Counted from the first letter of the stretch, positions 44,073-54,610 are shown. The stretch: DNA of 64,000 nucleotides from Paenibacillus xylanilyticus (GCF_013359935.1 NZ_JABMCB010000202.1:310001-374000), one strand, 5' to 3'. Notes: a model not told the origin generated them from the letters alone. Program-made: numbers and translations.

Positions 44073-45281
44073 TTATAATGGTGGCTGCACCAATAGCAGC
44101 TTCCCAAGCTGAATGACCGTTTGATCATACCAAGCTGGATGCTGCCTAATATGTTCCATACTTCGTTTATTGCCACTTGCCTCAAACACGGCCGCTTTGT
44201 CAGTTTTCTCGTGATCGATCTCGAAGCGAACTGTATGTTTCCCATTGGGTAGCTCCGGCAATAAAACATATTGATTTCGATTATGATCGTTATAGGGTGT
44301 GAATCGATCAATAAGAAAGGGTTCCCCTCCATCTACCGACACCATCAATCTGCCAGAATCCGGCCCCCCGATATCAAATAAGCCGATGTGTGTTCCCTCA
44401 AACTCCACTGTGACCGTCTCTCCGGGATCAACTGCTCGCCATAGGCCGGGGAACAACCAATCATACTGGCTTACTAAGGCAAAATCATCGGGAGTCATGT
44501 AAGACCATCCAGCCGAAAAATGACTAAGACGATCCAGTGGCAGCATGGTTGCATACTCCCAAGGATTGGCCGGGACCAAAGGGTCCTGCGGCAAGTGATG
44601 TTCGACCTTTCCCACATGATCTCGAAGTTCACTCATTTTCTCAAACGAGCGGGTGATTGTATCTGTGTAAATCTGATGTCCTTCGGGGATCGTTGGATGG
44701 ATCGAATCATGTGTAAAAATAACGGCACCAGGAATGGATACATCTGACTTTGAGGTAAATATAAGCTTTCCATCCGAAACCAATTGACTGACGGCTACGC
44801 CCAGATGAATCGAAGGAATGCCGTAATAGTTGGCGACTTCCTCCTGCATACGAGCTCCCTTCTGGTATTGGCCGGATTGAAATAAGGTTAAATCCCGCTC
44901 CTTAACCGTATACACAAACAGGATATCGGTAAACCGGCTGTGCTTGCGGATCTGCCGGACAATGCCTTCGATCCGTGCCTTCGATTCGGGAACTCCCCCA
45001 TCGTTTCCAACAAATTCAACGAAAACGAGATCAGGCTGATGACGCAGGACATCTATCTCCAATCGGGCGCAGCCCAGGTCCGATCCTGTCCCATCAATGC
45101 CTGCATTCACAGCGTGGATATCCGCATGGGGGTATTGCCCTCGCAGCCAATCTGCCGTCATGACCCTGTATCCTTCAGAACGTGTATTACTGCCGCCGAA
45201 ATAGACGATGGTTACGGTTTCTCCATTTTCCAACTTTGTAATGACATTAGGCAGCCCTCTTCGAGGGAAAAATTCCTTCAT
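44073..45281 (-). CDS. SGNH/GDSL-family esterase with C-terminal beta domain
   Basis: 402 residues from the ATG at 45281 (MKEFFPRRGLPN; AGGTGA 7 bases upstream). Block I is IVYFGGSNTRSEGYRV with the catalytic Ser. Block II Gly and III Asn are in NAGIDGTGSDLG and EFVGNDGG. The Asp/His block V is THDSIHPTIPEGHQIY. Residues ~270-385 form a beta-sandwich (VEFEGTHIGLFDIGGPDSGR). There is no signal peptide, so it should be cytoplasmic and may deacetylate imported oligosaccharide. It starts 17 bases after the FAD gene stop. Confidence 0.85.
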   Translation of the reverse strand: MKEFFPRRGLPNVITKLENGETVTIVYFGGSNTRSEGYRVMTADWLRGQYPHADIHAVNAGIDGTGSDLGCARLEIDVLRHQPDLVFVEFVGNDGGVPESKARIEGIVRQIRKHSRFTDILFVYTVKERDLTLFQSGQYQKGARMQEEVANYYGIPSIHLGVAVSQLVSDGKLIFTSKSDVSIPGAVIFTHDSIHPTIPEGHQIYTDTITRSFEKMSELRDHVGKVEHHLPQDPLVPANPWEYATMLPLDRLSHFSAGWSYMTPDDFALVSQYDWLFPGLWRAVDPGETVTVEFEGTHIGLFDIGGPDSGRLMVSVDGGEPFLIDRFTPYNDHNRNQYVLLPELPNGKHTVRFEIDHEKTDKAAVFEASGNKRSMEHIRQHPAWYDQTVIQLGKLLLVQPPL

Positions 45282-45298
45282 CGCGAATTCACCTGACC

Positions 45299-47515
45299 TC
45301 ACTTAGCGTTTTTAGGAGCAAAAAATTTTACAGCAAACACTTCATAATAAGGCGAACCATACGTTGAGAAGAAATGAATCCGAACTCGGGTTACACCGTT
45401 TGCGTGTACCTGATGTTTGTTCAACGAAAGATAATTCCCACGGATATGAATTTTACTCTCGGTTCCGTCTTCCAAGGTTAAGGTCACATCATAATCTTGG
45501 ATCAGTGGCTCGATCGGATCATCGAAATGCTCCAAGTTCAGCTGTGAATTAAAAACAAGATGGAGTTCATCCAGATTTCTGGGGCTTGCAAAACCAAATT
45601 CCAACCATTCCTGTCCTTCCGTACGTTTAGAAATCCAGCTGTTCGGCAGACCATAAGGTCTGGAGAAGCCGTTAACAACATTCTCGGGATTATACATATT
45701 TTGAGAAGGCAACAGCTCTTTGAAGCAAATGCTCTTATTAAGCTTTTTTAACCTGGACGGCACTTCTGGCCTATAATAAAAGCTGACCGCCCCTGTTATT
45801 GTCTCTTCATTGCCGTATACGGCAAGGCTCGCCGTACCTTCCAATACGATGTAGATTTTGTCATCAGCCGGCTTCTTGCAGCTTAGGTCCAGCGTAATCC
45901 AGTCATAGTATCCCGCTGGAATTTGCAAGCGATAGTGTTTCAGTTCGCTGGTAGGAATATAGTTTTCCTTTCGCTCACCGCCAAACAGCTTCACTTGTAA
46001 CGTTTCCGCATGCCCGTATCTATTTTTAATTTTGATCTGCACGCTTTCAGCCACGGATGTCTGAATCGGCAGGACCAAACATAACGCTTTCTCCAAGGAG
46101 ATCTCTTCGGTTGGGTAAAGATGTTCATAGCTTCGCTGGGACGAGGCACGAATCGTTAATCCGTCAGCGAAATAAGGATCCAACGGCTCCTGAAGCCCTA
46201 CAATCGTTTGCCCGTCTCGAAGCAGCTGTGCCTGAAGCTCACCCATATGGGCTTTGACGATGGCCGCAGGGTCTGCCTCATATTTTACGCACAACGCAGC
46301 AGCCGTCCCTACCGCCTGCCCCATACAACCACAGGTTGCCATGACCCTTGTAGATCCGAAAGCCACATGGGTGGCGCTTATATTGCGGCCAGCGAACATG
46401 AGATTAGGAATATTACGTGAAAATAAACTGCGGAAAGGGATATTATACAATCCCGGCACAAAATTCCACGCAGTGGCCGGCCCTTCATCGTAGATGCCTT
46501 TATTTGCATGCAGATCCATGTACCAGCCACCGACGGATACAGCATCTTCAAAATGAGGCTTTGCTGTAAGATCGTTCTGAGACAGCATGTGTTCCCCTAT
46601 AAACCGTCTCGACTCGCGCTTTCCCGGAATCGGGCATACATAATCCAGAATAAGATTGTCTACATCATCAAACTCGCCGCTATTCTTGATATAATCCCAT
46701 ATCCCGTACACCAATTTCCGCAGTTCCAATGCGATGTCTTCATTATTCTTGATAATATCCATATGTCCACCGTATTCCAGCCACCACAATCCGCCAAGCC
46801 CATTGATTTTCCTTGGAAAAGACCGATGGTTTAAGCCATTTCGGATACTATCGAAAAAGGCCAACTTCGTAATGTCATACGCAAAGCCAGGCCTTTTGTA
46901 AGGAACGGGATAGTTTACGTCACGGGCTTGAAACAGAATCGTATCGCCCATGGTGTAATGATCCGCCACTTCTGGAGCGAGCTCCTCCTTGTATTCATGC
47001 TTCGCCTCTCTCCCCCATCGGAAGTGAGCACCTGCTTGGTATCCAACAATTCCATCGCCGGAGCAATCAATGTAGGTCGGGCTTTCAAAGCGAAATTTTC
47101 TTTCCGAAGCTAATTGAAGACCCTCTACCCATTGAATTCTGCCGTTCTGCATGCCCGTTTCATGCACACATGTATTCAGGAATAGAGAAATGTTAGGTTC
47201 ATCATAAACCATGTCGAGCAAGACGGTATCCGAAAGCGATAGCATAAGTTTCTTGTTGTATAACGGATTATAATGAAAGATCTTCAGCTTGAGTTCTTCT
47301 ACCAACCCACCCTCGCGAGCATAGTAGGATGGACTGTTTCCGAGATATGCCGACCCGTTGATATGAACCCTGACCTCGCTGCTCGCATTTCCCCCAAGGA
47401 CCGGCCGATCATTAATAAGTGAAACCTGCAGCCCTTGGCGTGCGGCAGCAATGGCAGCGCATATCCCGGCAATACCTCCGCCTACGACGGTTACATCTGC
47501 TTGTATAAGCTCCAT
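45299..47515 (-). CDS. FAD-dependent oxidoreductase with discoidin-like C-terminal domain
   Basis: 738 residues from the ATG at 47515 (MELIQADVTVVGGGIAG; GGAGG upstream). The FAD dinucleotide motif is VVGGGIAGICAAIAAARQG, then RPVLGGNASSEVRVHINGSA, characteristic of the FAD_oxidored family found in polysaccharide loci, and NLMFAGRNISATHVAFGSTR near residue 390. After residue ~600 the sequence NVVNGFSRPYGLPNSWISK resembles an F5/8 (discoidin) domain. There is no signal peptide. It probably oxidises a sugar from the imported glycan; no substrate is proven for the family as far as I can tell from sequence. Confidence 0.85.
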   Translation of the reverse strand: MELIQADVTVVGGGIAGICAAIAAARQGLQVSLINDRPVLGGNASSEVRVHINGSAYLGNSPSYYAREGGLVEELKLKIFHYNPLYNKKLMLSLSDTVLLDMVYDEPNISLFLNTCVHETGMQNGRIQWVEGLQLASERKFRFESPTYIDCSGDGIVGYQAGAHFRWGREAKHEYKEELAPEVADHYTMGDTILFQARDVNYPVPYKRPGFAYDITKLAFFDSIRNGLNHRSFPRKINGLGGLWWLEYGGHMDIIKNNEDIALELRKLVYGIWDYIKNSGEFDDVDNLILDYVCPIPGKRESRRFIGEHMLSQNDLTAKPHFEDAVSVGGWYMDLHANKGIYDEGPATAWNFVPGLYNIPFRSLFSRNIPNLMFAGRNISATHVAFGSTRVMATCGCMGQAVGTAAALCVKYEADPAAIVKAHMGELQAQLLRDGQTIVGLQEPLDPYFADGLTIRASSQRSYEHLYPTEEISLEKALCLVLPIQTSVAESVQIKIKNRYGHAETLQVKLFGGERKENYIPTSELKHYRLQIPAGYYDWITLDLSCKKPADDKIYIVLEGTASLAVYGNEETITGAVSFYYRPEVPSRLKKLNKSICFKELLPSQNMYNPENVVNGFSRPYGLPNSWISKRTEGQEWLEFGFASPRNLDELHLVFNSQLNLEHFDDPIEPLIQDYDVTLTLEDGTESKIHIRGNYLSLNKHQVHANGVTRVRIHFFSTYGSPYYEVFAVKFFAPKNAK

Positions 47516-47614
47516 TTTGTTAACCTCCATGATTAGATGCTCCTATCATGGTAATGGTTTTGGGCCCCTTTTTTTTACAGGATTTCGCGAAAAAATCATA
47601 CATTTTTTGCATCC

Positions 47615-49234
47615 TTATTTGGATTCGTACCGTGTCATTTTTATCCGGTATTGCTTAGGCGTATCCCCCGTATGTTCTTTAAACAGTTTGCAAAAGTAGC
47701 CTTCATTGACGATGCCTACTTCCTCGCACAATTCCAACAAAGAATAATCCCGGGCATTTAACAGCTCGAGGGCTAATTGGATTTTTTTACGGTTGATGTA
47801 GCTGATCACGCCTTCGTTCATTGTTTTTTTGAATAAGCTGCTAAAATACGATGGTGCTAAATTTACTTCCTCGGCAATAGCCTCCAGCGTTAAACGCTGT
47901 TTCAGGTTGTTCTCTATAAAATGCATGGCACTCATAATTTCTGCACGATGTAAGAGCTGACCCGCGTGTACGTATTCGAATGTGAAGTCGCCAATATAGG
48001 CGAGCTGTTCCTGAAACGCCATAAATTCCATGGGGAATTCGGCTGCTTCCGTGTACAGCTTGTTCCCCGATTTAAACTTCACGGTAATGTCTCTGTACAA
48101 GTCTCTAATCATCGGCACCATGATGGACTTGTGGATTTTATGGTCCGTAACAAATTGGTTCAGATCGGCGAGTGCCTTCTCCAGATCTTCTTTGGAAATC
48201 TTCCTTTTCACATACATCAGAAACTCAGTCAGTTTCTGTTGAAAGTCAGCTTTTTTGTCATTATGGTATTGGAACCGATGCATGGGTGTTTTTACGACTT
48301 TCTCTGTATGGTAATAAAAATCGTCACTCACATGATTAGCTTCCGTGTACGCTTGTTTGATCGATTCCCAGCCTCGGTGTGGCCCTCCAAAAGCGACGGA
48401 TACCCTTTGATTCAAATATTGATGCAAATAAGAGACGATCTGTCCTCCCAAGGATTGACAAGCATATTCCGTCTCCATATCACTGCGGTTGTTTTCCCAG
48501 GATAGAAAGCCAATAAAACGATGATCGGACAAATCCGCAGCTACGCCGCTGCCCCCATTCATCACCGTTTCTTCGATGATATTCGTCATCGCGTATTTCA
48601 AAATGTTTTGATCAGCGGCGGAGTATTCGTTTCGGAAACTCCCATATGTATTCATTTCAACAATGAAGCAGCAATAGCTCGCTTGAAAGAAATGAAATTG
48701 CATGCGGTTGGCAAAATCTGATGCACGATGAGAGGGGATTTCGCCTCGGATCAGCTCGTTAAAAAATTGCTTGCGGACTCTATATTTATTTTCAAGCACG
48801 GATACGTTTAACGATTGAAACTCCGCTTCTTTTTTCTTCAACTCATTTAAAATCCCGGCTGCCTTATTCAAAGCTCGGTCCAAATCCGCTTCTCTCAGCG
48901 GAACCTTTACAATGTACTCCAATACGTTGGCTTGAATAGCACGCTGGGCGTATTCAAAGGATGAATAAGCGGTCAAAAGGACGTATTGGGTATGGGGGAG
49001 CTCCGTCTTGAGCTGCTCAATCATGGAGATTCCATCCATTCGCGGCATAACGATATCAGAAATGACGATATCCGGTTTAAGTTTTAAAATCTCCTCGATT
49101 CCATTCAGTCCATTATTCGCTTTTCCGACTAGAACAAATCGCTTATCTCTATGAGAGAGCTCATTAAAAAACAATTCCAATCTTTGAATGATCAGGTCTT
49201 CATCGTCAACAATGAAGCAGGTATAGTCTCTCAT
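47615..49234 (-). CDS. Response regulator, YesN type (receiver plus AraC DNA-binding domain)
   Basis: 539 residues. The receiver at ~1-120 has DDED and the phosphorylated Asp in VISDIVMPRMDG. The long middle region is typical of YesN. A C-terminal AraC domain (SAMHFIENNLKQRLTLEAIA; DYSLLELCEEVGIVNEGYFC) binds DNA. It overlaps the kinase stop (49234); a GTG at 49237 is also possible. With its kinase it should control this glycan locus, probably through the 42-base motif. Confidence 0.92.
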   Translation of the reverse strand: MRDYTCFIVDDEDLIIQRLELFFNELSHRDKRFVLVGKANNGLNGIEEILKLKPDIVISDIVMPRMDGISMIEQLKTELPHTQYVLLTAYSSFEYAQRAIQANVLEYIVKVPLREADLDRALNKAAGILNELKKKEAEFQSLNVSVLENKYRVRKQFFNELIRGEIPSHRASDFANRMQFHFFQASYCCFIVEMNTYGSFRNEYSAADQNILKYAMTNIIEETVMNGGSGVAADLSDHRFIGFLSWENNRSDMETEYACQSLGGQIVSYLHQYLNQRVSVAFGGPHRGWESIKQAYTEANHVSDDFYYHTEKVVKTPMHRFQYHNDKKADFQQKLTEFLMYVKRKISKEDLEKALADLNQFVTDHKIHKSIMVPMIRDLYRDITVKFKSGNKLYTEAAEFPMEFMAFQEQLAYIGDFTFEYVHAGQLLHRAEIMSAMHFIENNLKQRLTLEAIAEEVNLAPSYFSSLFKKTMNEGVISYINRKKIQLALELLNARDYSLLELCEEVGIVNEGYFCKLFKEHTGDTPKQYRIKMTRYESK

Positions 49235-50976
49235 CACGATGCATCTCCTTTTTGCGAATCTGTCGGGAATAAGGCGCGTATACGGGTTATTTCCTTAGGT
49301 ATGCTAATGATCTGCAGTCCGAATTGATCTCCGTAGTGAAGTCTTATTCGACCATGAATATTATTCAGCCCGATTCTTTTCCTTTTCACTTCCTCTTCAC
49401 TCGGTTCTGTTCTTAAAACATGCTTTATTCGATCAGCTGGAATTCCCTCACCTTGATCAACAACTTCTATGATGACGATACCGTCTTCCCTGTACGCATG
49501 AATCGTAATAGGTCCCTCAATTCCCCCTCCGTTATAACCATGGAAGATGCTATTCTCCACAAGAGGCTGCAGCAGCATTCGAAAAACAGGGAAATCCATT
49601 AACCCTGCTTCGATATGTTCAATCAAGTGAAAGTTACGGTTATACCGAATGTTCTGGATCTCGATATAATCCGCTACATTGCTTAATTCCTGACGTAAGG
49701 AAACCTTCTCTGAAGCGTCGTCTATCCCGTATTCCAATAATGAAATGAGCGATCCGATCACCACATCTACTTTCTCTATTTGTCCGAGACGTATAACGTT
49801 GCTGATCGAACCAAGTGTGTTATACAGAAAATGAGGGTTAATCTGAGACTGCAGCACCTGGATCTCCAACTTCCGTTCAAGTTCATTATGAAGTTCAACT
49901 CGCCGAATCAGTTCCACTATTTGCTGCAGCATCCGATCGAATGCTCGTGAAAGATCTCCAAACTCATCGTTTCGGTTAATCGTTATTGTCGTTGTGAGGT
50001 TGCCTTGTTCCACCCTTTTCATTTTAGTTTTGAGCGCATAGAGCGGATTCCTTATATATTTGGCAATAAAAAAAGAAATGAACAAACTTAAGAGAAAACC
50101 AGCAGCTAGAAGCTCAATATAATAGGTTTCCAATCTGGACAAAGCTGCTTTCAAACGTGATTCATCGTTGATTGAGATTAGAGTCCAGTTAAATTTCTCC
50201 GTTGGTTTTTTCAGAAGAGAGACCGGCATGCCATCCTTGGTATGCAGTTGAAGACTTGTTTCTGTCGTATTCAAAATTTGTTCCGCTGACGTTTCCCCGA
50301 TTGAAAACGTATGATCTTGAATATTCAGTGGTCCTTTATTTTCAGAAAATCCGGCAATGATTTTACCTGACGCGGTGATCAGTGCCAGATTCATTTGTTC
50401 CTGTTTATTAATCTTGAACAACGTTTCTTCAATGGCATTTAGATCCAAGTCAACCGCAATGGCCATAGGAAACGGAGCGCCGTTCAGATATCGAACCATC
50501 GTAACGGTCCAGCCGGAGTACTTCGATTTGTAAGGTTCACTCACAAAGGTCGTCCTTCTGTTCTTGTCAGCCGCATCAAATAAAGGTTCTCTTTCAGGTA
50601 AAGGTTCATCGAATATTCGGGTAGCGATACTTCCGCCCAGAATGGATAAATCACTTTTGATCAAATAAATATTACTGACGTAATTACTGTTGAGTTCATA
50701 CAGTTCTCTTAATTGCTTTTTAATCACTTCGGTATTGTTAATGTTGGCTTTCACTGATGTTTCGACTGAGAAGAGAATCGTCTGGAAGGAGGAAAAATTA
50801 ACGGTGAAATACTGGTCTACCTTGTCAAGGATTTGGTTAGTGTAAAAAATATCATTGGTTCTTATTTCCTTTTGGACGTAGCGATAAGACAATTGGCTGA
50901 TCAAGATGATGCAGCCTAGTACAAATGCAAACACGATCAAAAATAATTTTAAAGGCAAGCTGATTCTTCTTTGCAT
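49234..50976 (-). CDS. Sensor histidine kinase, YesM type
   Basis: 580 residues. A membrane segment near residues 8-30, an extracellular domain to ~290, a second segment ~293-312, HAMP (KMKRVEQGNLTTTITINRND), His_kinase box (INPHFLYNTLGSISN, His about 385) and ATPase domain (ENSIFHGYNGG). This is the YesM/LytS-like His kinase family that pairs with YesN regulators and senses extracellular sugars or binding proteins. It is followed without gap by the regulator gene. Confidence 0.92.
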   Translation of the reverse strand: MQRRISLPLKLFLIVFAFVLGCIILISQLSYRYVQKEIRTNDIFYTNQILDKVDQYFTVNFSSFQTILFSVETSVKANINNTEVIKKQLRELYELNSNYVSNIYLIKSDLSILGGSIATRIFDEPLPEREPLFDAADKNRRTTFVSEPYKSKYSGWTVTMVRYLNGAPFPMAIAVDLDLNAIEETLFKINKQEQMNLALITASGKIIAGFSENKGPLNIQDHTFSIGETSAEQILNTTETSLQLHTKDGMPVSLLKKPTEKFNWTLISINDESRLKAALSRLETYYIELLAAGFLLSLFISFFIAKYIRNPLYALKTKMKRVEQGNLTTTITINRNDEFGDLSRAFDRMLQQIVELIRRVELHNELERKLEIQVLQSQINPHFLYNTLGSISNVIRLGQIEKVDVVIGSLISLLEYGIDDASEKVSLRQELSNVADYIEIQNIRYNRNFHLIEHIEAGLMDFPVFRMLLQPLVENSIFHGYNGGGIEGPITIHAYREDGIVIIEVVDQGEGIPADRIKHVLRTEPSEEEVKRKRIGLNNIHGRIRLHYGDQFGLQIISIPKEITRIRALFPTDSQKGDAS

Positions 50977-51029
50977 CGATCATCTTCCTTTTAGTTCCGT
51001 TTTAAACTAAGAATAGCATATGCTAATAA

Positions 51030-51057
51030 AGAGAGGAGCTACGAATAGCCTCTCTCT
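51030..51057 (-). terminator. Attenuating hairpin between binding protein and kinase genes
   Basis: On the minus strand GAGAGAGGCTATTCGTAGCTCCTCTC is followed by TTTATTAG. It would reduce read-through from the binding-protein gene into the kinase gene, giving differential expression within the locus. Confidence 0.55.
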
Positions 51058-51070
51058 TCGTTTATTTATT

Positions 51071-52657
51071 TTACTTGATAAGGCCGGCTTCTTTAAATTG
51101 CTGGATTGCTGTTTCCTTATATTTCTGCATGTCAAACTTGGTATCCAGCGTCTGGAGGAAATTGTCCCAGTTGGAGAGCGGCTCTTTGCCCGTCATAAAT
51201 TTAACCAAGCTTTCATTAATGAAGCGTTGGCGGTCAGCATCCAGGGTATCGCTGGGGTCTGGAGTCAATAAATTTCCGGGCAGCGTTGGCCCCACGTATT
51301 GCTGGTTGTTCTTGAAAGCTTCCGCTGTCTTCGGATTCTGGAAGCTGAAGTACTCCGCATCATCACCACGGCGCGGCATTCTATAATGATCGACCCACAG
51401 GTACTTCTCTTTCATTTCCTTCGATAATTCGGAGGTTTTATTTTTGATCTTGCCGTCCACCACATCCCAATGAATCCCTTTAATTCCGTATGCAAAGTTC
51501 GGATAGGCTTCTTCGTCCGTAAAGAGATAATTCAGCATGGACAAGATCCGAATGATTTTGTCCTTATCCGCTTTCGCGGATATGGCCCATGAATTGCCTT
51601 GGAACGATTTTCTCTCTACAATTTGATCACCATAAGGACCTTTCATCGGAGGAATAACGATCCATTCCGGCACTTCGCCACTAATTTCTTTCATTTTTTG
51701 CTGATAATCCGGCTCCAGCCTGCGAGCATCTCTGATCATGAAGCCAACTTTCCCCTTAAACATCTTTTGATCCAACAAATCAGGCGAATTCATCGTCACC
51801 CAGTCTGGGTCTACCACTTTGGCTGTCATCATTTTATTAATGTAAGCAAGCGCCTCTTTCATTTTGGGATCGATAAACAGGAATATCGGTTCATTATCTT
51901 TCACTTCAATGGCCGAAGGAGGATTGACGCCGAACATCCACATCAAGCTATCGAAGCCGTAGGTTTGCAGATTGCCTTCTTTATTCATACCGCCGATGAA
52001 TCCGTACGTATCGTTTTTGCCATTACCGTCTGGATCTTTTTCTGTAAAGGCTTTCATAACTTCGAACAGCTCATCCGGTGTCGTTGGTACTTTCAGATTC
52101 AGCTTTTTCAGCCAATCATTCCGAATGAAAAAGCTTCTACTGATACCGTTTACATTATCATAACCTGGAACTCCAATCGTTTTTCCTTGATAGGACATTG
52201 CCTCCCAGGAGTCGCTGCCAAACCGTTTCTGTAATTCAGGGAATTGATCCAGATACGGTGTCAAATCTGCAAGAACACCTTGGTCATAATATTGCGCGAG
52301 ATCAGCACGACTCTTCAAGAAGATCAAATCTGGAATATCTCCGCCTGCAATGAGCGTATTCAATTTGGTTGTTGCCTGCCCAGCTTGAGGAATCACCATA
52401 TCCAAGTCGATGTTCATCTCCTTTTCCAACATTTGGCGTTGAATATCTTCATCACGTGGAGGGATCGGAGCAGCAGCATTGAACGTACCTTGGTTAAACA
52501 TCGAAATTTTCATTTTGCTTTCAAACTGACCAGACTGTCCTTGCGAATTACCCGAAGTTGTCGATGTAACTTCTTCATTTCCCCCACATCCCGACAATAA
52601 CGTTCCCAGTCCCAAGATTACCGACAGAATAGCAAATGAAATCTTTTTACGCTGCAT
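51071..52657 (-). CDS. Oligosaccharide-binding lipoprotein, LplA type
   Basis: 528 residues. The lipoprotein signal ends at LGTLLSGCGGNEE (Cys about residue 24). The mature part is a large solute-binding protein (GVPGYDNVNGISRSFFIRND, DPDGNGKNDTYGFIGGMNKE, a calcium-loop-like DPDGNGKNDTYG). Ribosome binding site AGGAGA. It forms the importer with the two permeases upstream on the same strand. Confidence 0.92.
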   Translation of the reverse strand: MQRKKISFAILSVILGLGTLLSGCGGNEEVTSTTSGNSQGQSGQFESKMKISMFNQGTFNAAAPIPPRDEDIQRQMLEKEMNIDLDMVIPQAGQATTKLNTLIAGGDIPDLIFLKSRADLAQYYDQGVLADLTPYLDQFPELQKRFGSDSWEAMSYQGKTIGVPGYDNVNGISRSFFIRNDWLKKLNLKVPTTPDELFEVMKAFTEKDPDGNGKNDTYGFIGGMNKEGNLQTYGFDSLMWMFGVNPPSAIEVKDNEPIFLFIDPKMKEALAYINKMMTAKVVDPDWVTMNSPDLLDQKMFKGKVGFMIRDARRLEPDYQQKMKEISGEVPEWIVIPPMKGPYGDQIVERKSFQGNSWAISAKADKDKIIRILSMLNYLFTDEEAYPNFAYGIKGIHWDVVDGKIKNKTSELSKEMKEKYLWVDHYRMPRRGDDAEYFSFQNPKTAEAFKNNQQYVGPTLPGNLLTPDPSDTLDADRQRFINESLVKFMTGKEPLSNWDNFLQTLDTKFDMQKYKETAIQQFKEAGLIK

Positions 52658-52726
52658 ATTGACCTCTCCTTTGCTTGTATATTATCACGGTTTCCCCGTA
52701 ATAACTCAGTTAGTTTGGAACACCTC

Positions 52727-53593
52727 TTACCCTTTAACGGATCCCAGGAGTACACCTTTGGTAAAATGCTTTTGCAAAAATGGGTAAACGATCAAAATCG
52801 GGATCGTAGTCACGACAACTGTAGCCATCTGCACAGCGAATGTACTTACCGTTCCGGAATTGGCAAGCGATTCAGCACTTTGTGTTGCGACGTTAAGCAG
52901 GATGTTGCGTAAGACGACTTGAAGCGGCATCAAGTTGGAATCATTGATATAAACAATAGCATCAAAATAACTGTTCCAATGCCCCACTGCGTAAAATAAA
53001 GAAATGGTGGAAATGACGGGCAAAGACAGTGGTAAAATGATCCGCCATAACGATTGTAGTTCACTTGCACCGTCAACCCTCGCTGATTCCTCGATTTCAC
53101 CAGGCAATTGCTCGAAAAAGCCTTTAATGATCACCAGATTAAATGCACTAATAAGATTTGGAATAATCAATACCCACGGACTGTTTAGCAACCCCAGAGA
53201 GCGAATTAGTAGATAAGTCGGAATTAACCCCCCACTGAACATCATGGTAAACACAATGAATAGTAAAAACGGACTGCGTCCCGGCAAATATTTCTTGGAT
53301 AACGGGTACGCTGCGATGACCGTAAAAAACACATTTAACGCCGTACCTATGATCGTTCGAAACAACGTAATTTTATACGCCTGCCAGATCCCATGAGAAA
53401 CGAATACTTCTTTATAGGCCAGAAAGGTAAAAGATTCTGGTATAATCACAATTCCTCTTCTTAACACTTCCGATTCCGGCGTCACGGAGACGGCAATCAC
53501 ATATAAAAAGGGTAATAAGCAAAGTAGGGATAAAAAAATAAGAATAACATAAACGACGGATTGCCAGACTTTTTCCCCGATTGTCAAATGGAT
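52727..53593 (-). CDS. Oligosaccharide ABC permease, LplC/YtcP type
   Basis: 288 residues from the ATG at 53593 (MIHLTIGEKVW), preceded by GAGGTGG; the open frame begins at 53626. EAA loop EESARVDGASELQSLWRIIL, C-terminus FLQKHFTKGVLLGSVKG. It is separated from the previous permease stop by 16 bases. Confidence 0.9.
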   Translation of the reverse strand: MHLTIGEKVWQSVVYVILIFLSLLCLLPFLYVIAVSVTPESEVLRRGIVIIPESFTFLAYKEVFVSHGIWQAYKITLFRTIIGTALNVFFTVIAAYPLSKKYLPGRSPFLLFIVFTMMFSGGLIPTYLLIRSLGLLNSPWVLIIPNLISAFNLVIIKGFFEQLPGEIEESARVDGASELQSLWRIILPLSLPVISTISLFYAVGHWNSYFDAIVYINDSNLMPLQVVLRNILLNVATQSAESLANSGTVSTFAVQMATVVVTTIPILIVYPFLQKHFTKGVLLGSVKG

Positions 53594-53609
53594 CATTTTA
53601 AAAACCACC

Positions 53610-54557
53610 TCACCAAATTTGCCCATCGAATTTTTTGGCGAGCTTATTTGCTGCCAAAACTAAACCAAATCCGATGACAGCTTTAAACAATCCTACAGCA
53701 GTAGCCAAGCCAATCTTCAGACGCTCCAACCCTTCACGGTATACCCATGTGTCGATAATGTCGATCTTCTCCTGGTTAAAGGTGTTGGCAAACATGAATA
53801 TTTGGTCAAAGCCAGCATCCAGAATATGGCTTAATTTAAGGATCAGCATCAGAATAATGACTCCTCGAATGCCGGGTAACGTGATATGCCAGAGCTGTCT
53901 CCATTTGGAAGCGCCATCCATTCGAGCCGCCTCATATAAGCTTGGATCAATACCTGCTAATGCGGCGAGGTACAGTATCGCTCCCCATCCAATGTCCTTC
54001 CATATTTCAGAAGCGATGACCAGCAGTCTCCCCCAAGCAGGCTCCGTAAGAAATGAGATGGGCTGAAAACCACTTTCCTTCAAAATCATATTAAAAAGGC
54101 CATCGCCTGGGGCTAATAAGGCTACCATCAATCCGTATACAATGACCCAAGACAGAAAGTGAGGTAAATAAGTAATGGTTTGTACGATTTTCTTAAACCA
54201 TTGGGTATGAACTTCATTGAGGAGTAAAGCAAGTAAGATGGGAGCGGAGAAACCGAACAATAGCTTATACAGCGATATAACAATCGTATTTTTCATGATG
54301 TCCCAGAAATAAACGCCGTTCATAAAATCCGTAAAATTTTTGAATCCCACCCATGGGCTATCCCATACGCCCAAAGCCAGGTTGTAGTTTTTAAAAGCAA
54401 TCAATATTCCCGCCATAGGAATGTATTTGAATACGGCAAAGTAAATTAAAGCTGGTAATAAGAGAGCATACATCACTTTATATTTTTGGATCGTCCTTAT
54501 CCATGACTTCCGCTTTTTGGAGAGGGGAATGGCGTCCGCTGCCAATTTCACTTGCAT
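53610..54557 (-). CDS. Oligosaccharide ABC permease, LplB/YteP type
   Basis: 315 residues from the ATG at 54557 (MQVKLAADAIPLSKKRK) with GAGGTG upstream; the longer frame to 54596 is less likely. First membrane segment MYALLLPALIYFAVFKYIPM; EAA loop YEAARMDGASKWRQLWHITL. First gene of the second glycan operon. Confidence 0.9.
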   Translation of the reverse strand: MQVKLAADAIPLSKKRKSWIRTIQKYKVMYALLLPALIYFAVFKYIPMAGILIAFKNYNLALGVWDSPWVGFKNFTDFMNGVYFWDIMKNTIVISLYKLLFGFSAPILLALLLNEVHTQWFKKIVQTITYLPHFLSWVIVYGLMVALLAPGDGLFNMILKESGFQPISFLTEPAWGRLLVIASEIWKDIGWGAILYLAALAGIDPSLYEAARMDGASKWRQLWHITLPGIRGVIILMLILKLSHILDAGFDQIFMFANTFNQEKIDIIDTWVYREGLERLKIGLATAVGLFKAVIGFGLVLAANKLAKKFDGQIW

Positions 54558-54610
54558 ATCATCACCTCGTCTTTGTTTGTATTTGTATATTAGCACCCCC
54601 CTATCGGATA

